From positions 1 to 5,185 of the forward strand of contig JAFRLP010000365.1 of the NCBI GenBank assembly GCA_017431185.1: a stretch of 5,185 bases of DNA. Direction: 5' to 3'. Position 1 is the stretch's first letter; each line of letters starts with the position of its first letter. Both the position numbers and the translations under genes were made by a program. This DNA comes from Victivallales bacterium. GTDB taxonomy: Bacteria > Verrucomicrobiota > Lentisphaeria > Oligosphaerales > Oligosphaeraceae. A model generated the notes under the pieces. That model did not search any database and was not told where the DNA came from. It saw only the letters and a program-made list of their open reading frames with translations. Positions 4,635-5,185 of the stretch are shown one piece after another.

Positions 4635-4922
4635 ATGCAAACCAGATCAAAAAGAAAAATAGAAAAAGCCCTTTGCAAAAAGGGATTCATTGAGCAGCAG
4701 GGAGACCATAATTTCTTTATCTATTATACACTTGACGGAAGGAAAACTGGCATTTTTACTAAAACAAGCCACACTCCCCACATGAAAGATATTTCTGGGG
4801 AGTTGTTGAACAAAATGGCCAGTCAGTGCAAATTGTCCAAAGATGAGTTTTGCAGACTTGTCGATTGTCCATTAAGCCGTGCCTCATACGAAGCGATTCT
4901 CAAGTCTAATCACGGCCTATAG
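4635..4922 (+). CDS. HicA-like (YcfA-type) putative toxin
   Basis: A 95-aa protein whose N-terminal half resembles HicA/YcfA mRNA-interferase proteins (dsRBD-like fold): a basic helix SKRKIEKALCKKGF (5-18), then EQQGDHNFFIYYTLDGRKTGIFTK (20-43). The GDH (23-25) matches the G-x-H of HicA, and H25 is at the catalytic histidine position. HicA proteins of about 60 aa cleave mRNA and are neutralised by HicB. This protein has an additional helical C-terminus (ISGELLNKMASQC, LSKDEFCRLVDCPLSRASYEAIL, 53-89), as in a longer HicA-like group I have seen but cannot name. No HicB is recognisable: the preceding coiled-coil gene is the only candidate partner. The start at 4635 has GAGGAA 7 nt upstream, within the preceding gene's end. 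No hairpin terminator follows. Toxicity is inference. Confidence 0.7.
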   Translation: MQTRSKRKIEKALCKKGFIEQQGDHNFFIYYTLDGRKTGIFTKTSHTPHMKDISGELLNKMASQCKLSKDEFCRLVDCPLSRASYEAILKSNHGL

Positions 4923-4952
4923 TTCCCCGTTCCCCCAAAATCTTTTTCCCTA

Positions 4953-5104
4953 ATTACGCACGTTACGCGCACACGCGCCTGGAAACGCGCGCGGAAATGC
5001 GCGAACCCTATTATCGCACGTTACGGGAGCGCACACGCGATACAATAAATATGCGCGATACGCGCGCGCACGATTATCGCGCACACGCGCGCACGACGCG
5101 CCCG
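4953..5104. repeat. Alternating CG/CA block with three degenerate repeat units
   Basis: A noncoding-looking stretch dominated by alternating purine-pyrimidine runs. GCGCACACGCG occurs exactly at 4967-4977, 5029-5039 and 5079-5089. CGCACGTTACG occurs at 4957-4967 and 5015-5025; ATTATCGC occurs at 5010-5017 and 5073-5080. Thus three degenerate units of the form ATTAtCGCACGTTACG then GCGCACACGCG can be traced. TGCGCGATA (5052-5060) and TATCGCGCA (5075-5083) form a perfect 9-bp inverted repeat. Possible roles are iterons, a protein-binding array, a recombination site or Z-DNA-prone sequence. The surrounding 4923-4952 and 5105-5185 show no gene, tRNA or terminator that I can support. Confidence 0.75.
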
Positions 5105-5185
5105 CGCCCTCAAAATCCCAAGAATCCCAAACTTTCAACTTAATCCTTAAGAAACCTAATTTATAACGCGGTCACTATTTAGATA

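Noticed and set aside
4669..4684. CCCTTT-GCAA-AAAGGG hairpin at the start of the HicA-like gene
   Set aside because: Six-bp A+T/G+C stem, weak and within coding sequence; compatible with chance.
4950..5138. 62-residue minus-strand frame starting at TTG, Arg/Ala/Tyr-rich, with an AAGGA five bases upstream
   Set aside because: Its sequence is the by-product of the CG/CA repeats (RVRDNRARAYRAY-like), with a TTG start and no domain; kept as a remote possibility.

Overview
This looks like the regulatory/early region of a temperate phage or related integrated element. The host uses strong Shine-Dalgarno sites (AGGAG-type) and sigma70-like promoters and has moderately high G+C. That argues against Bacteroidetes-type translation signals; no phylum can be fixed from the sequence. 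The phage assignment rests on a Bro-N antirepressor-type gene, a phage-type DNA adenine-methylase-like gene, a small gene with the phage motif 'IAAAPDMYDLL', and divergent DNA-binding regulators with shared operators.

Layout. Minus strand, read from 3515 down to 132, is a tightly packed operon of eight genes: ribbon-helix-helix (RHH) regulator (3309-3515), unknown 155-aa protein (2849-3316), 92-aa helical protein (2525-2803), Bro-N protein (1852-2511), 90-aa protein (1578-1850), a 44-aa membrane protein that overlaps its neighbour (1442-1576), the IAAAPD protein (1110-1445), and, after a 186-bp gap, a methyltransferase-like protein with a RAAAE repeat tail (132-923). Almost every start is fixed by an AGGAG-type ribosome binding site and by start/stop coupling. 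Plus strand, from 3648: a Cro/C1-type HTH repressor (3648-4085), then, from its own TTGACA-17-TATATT promoter that overlaps the repressor stop codon, a coiled-coil protein with an unresolved start (about 4156-4633) and a HicA-like protein (4635-4922).

Control. Three copies of a palindrome, ATRCC-(AAAA or TTTT)-GGTMT, lie at 3354-3367, 3556-3569 and 3618-3631. Two of them lie in, or run slightly out of, the 17-bp spacer of a good minus-strand promoter: one ahead of the RHH gene and one inside the RHH gene ahead of the 155-aa gene. Both promoters have exactly the same distance from -10 to start codon. The third copy lies just upstream of the HTH gene. This reads as a compact genetic switch in which the HTH protein, the RHH protein or both control the divergent transcripts.

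Right end. The stretch 4923-5185 has no convincing gene. It carries a dense alternating purine-pyrimidine (CG/CA) block with three copies of GCGCACACGCG, possibly iteron-like or Z-DNA-prone. Positions 1-131 hold a G+C hairpin after the last operon gene and nothing else I can call.
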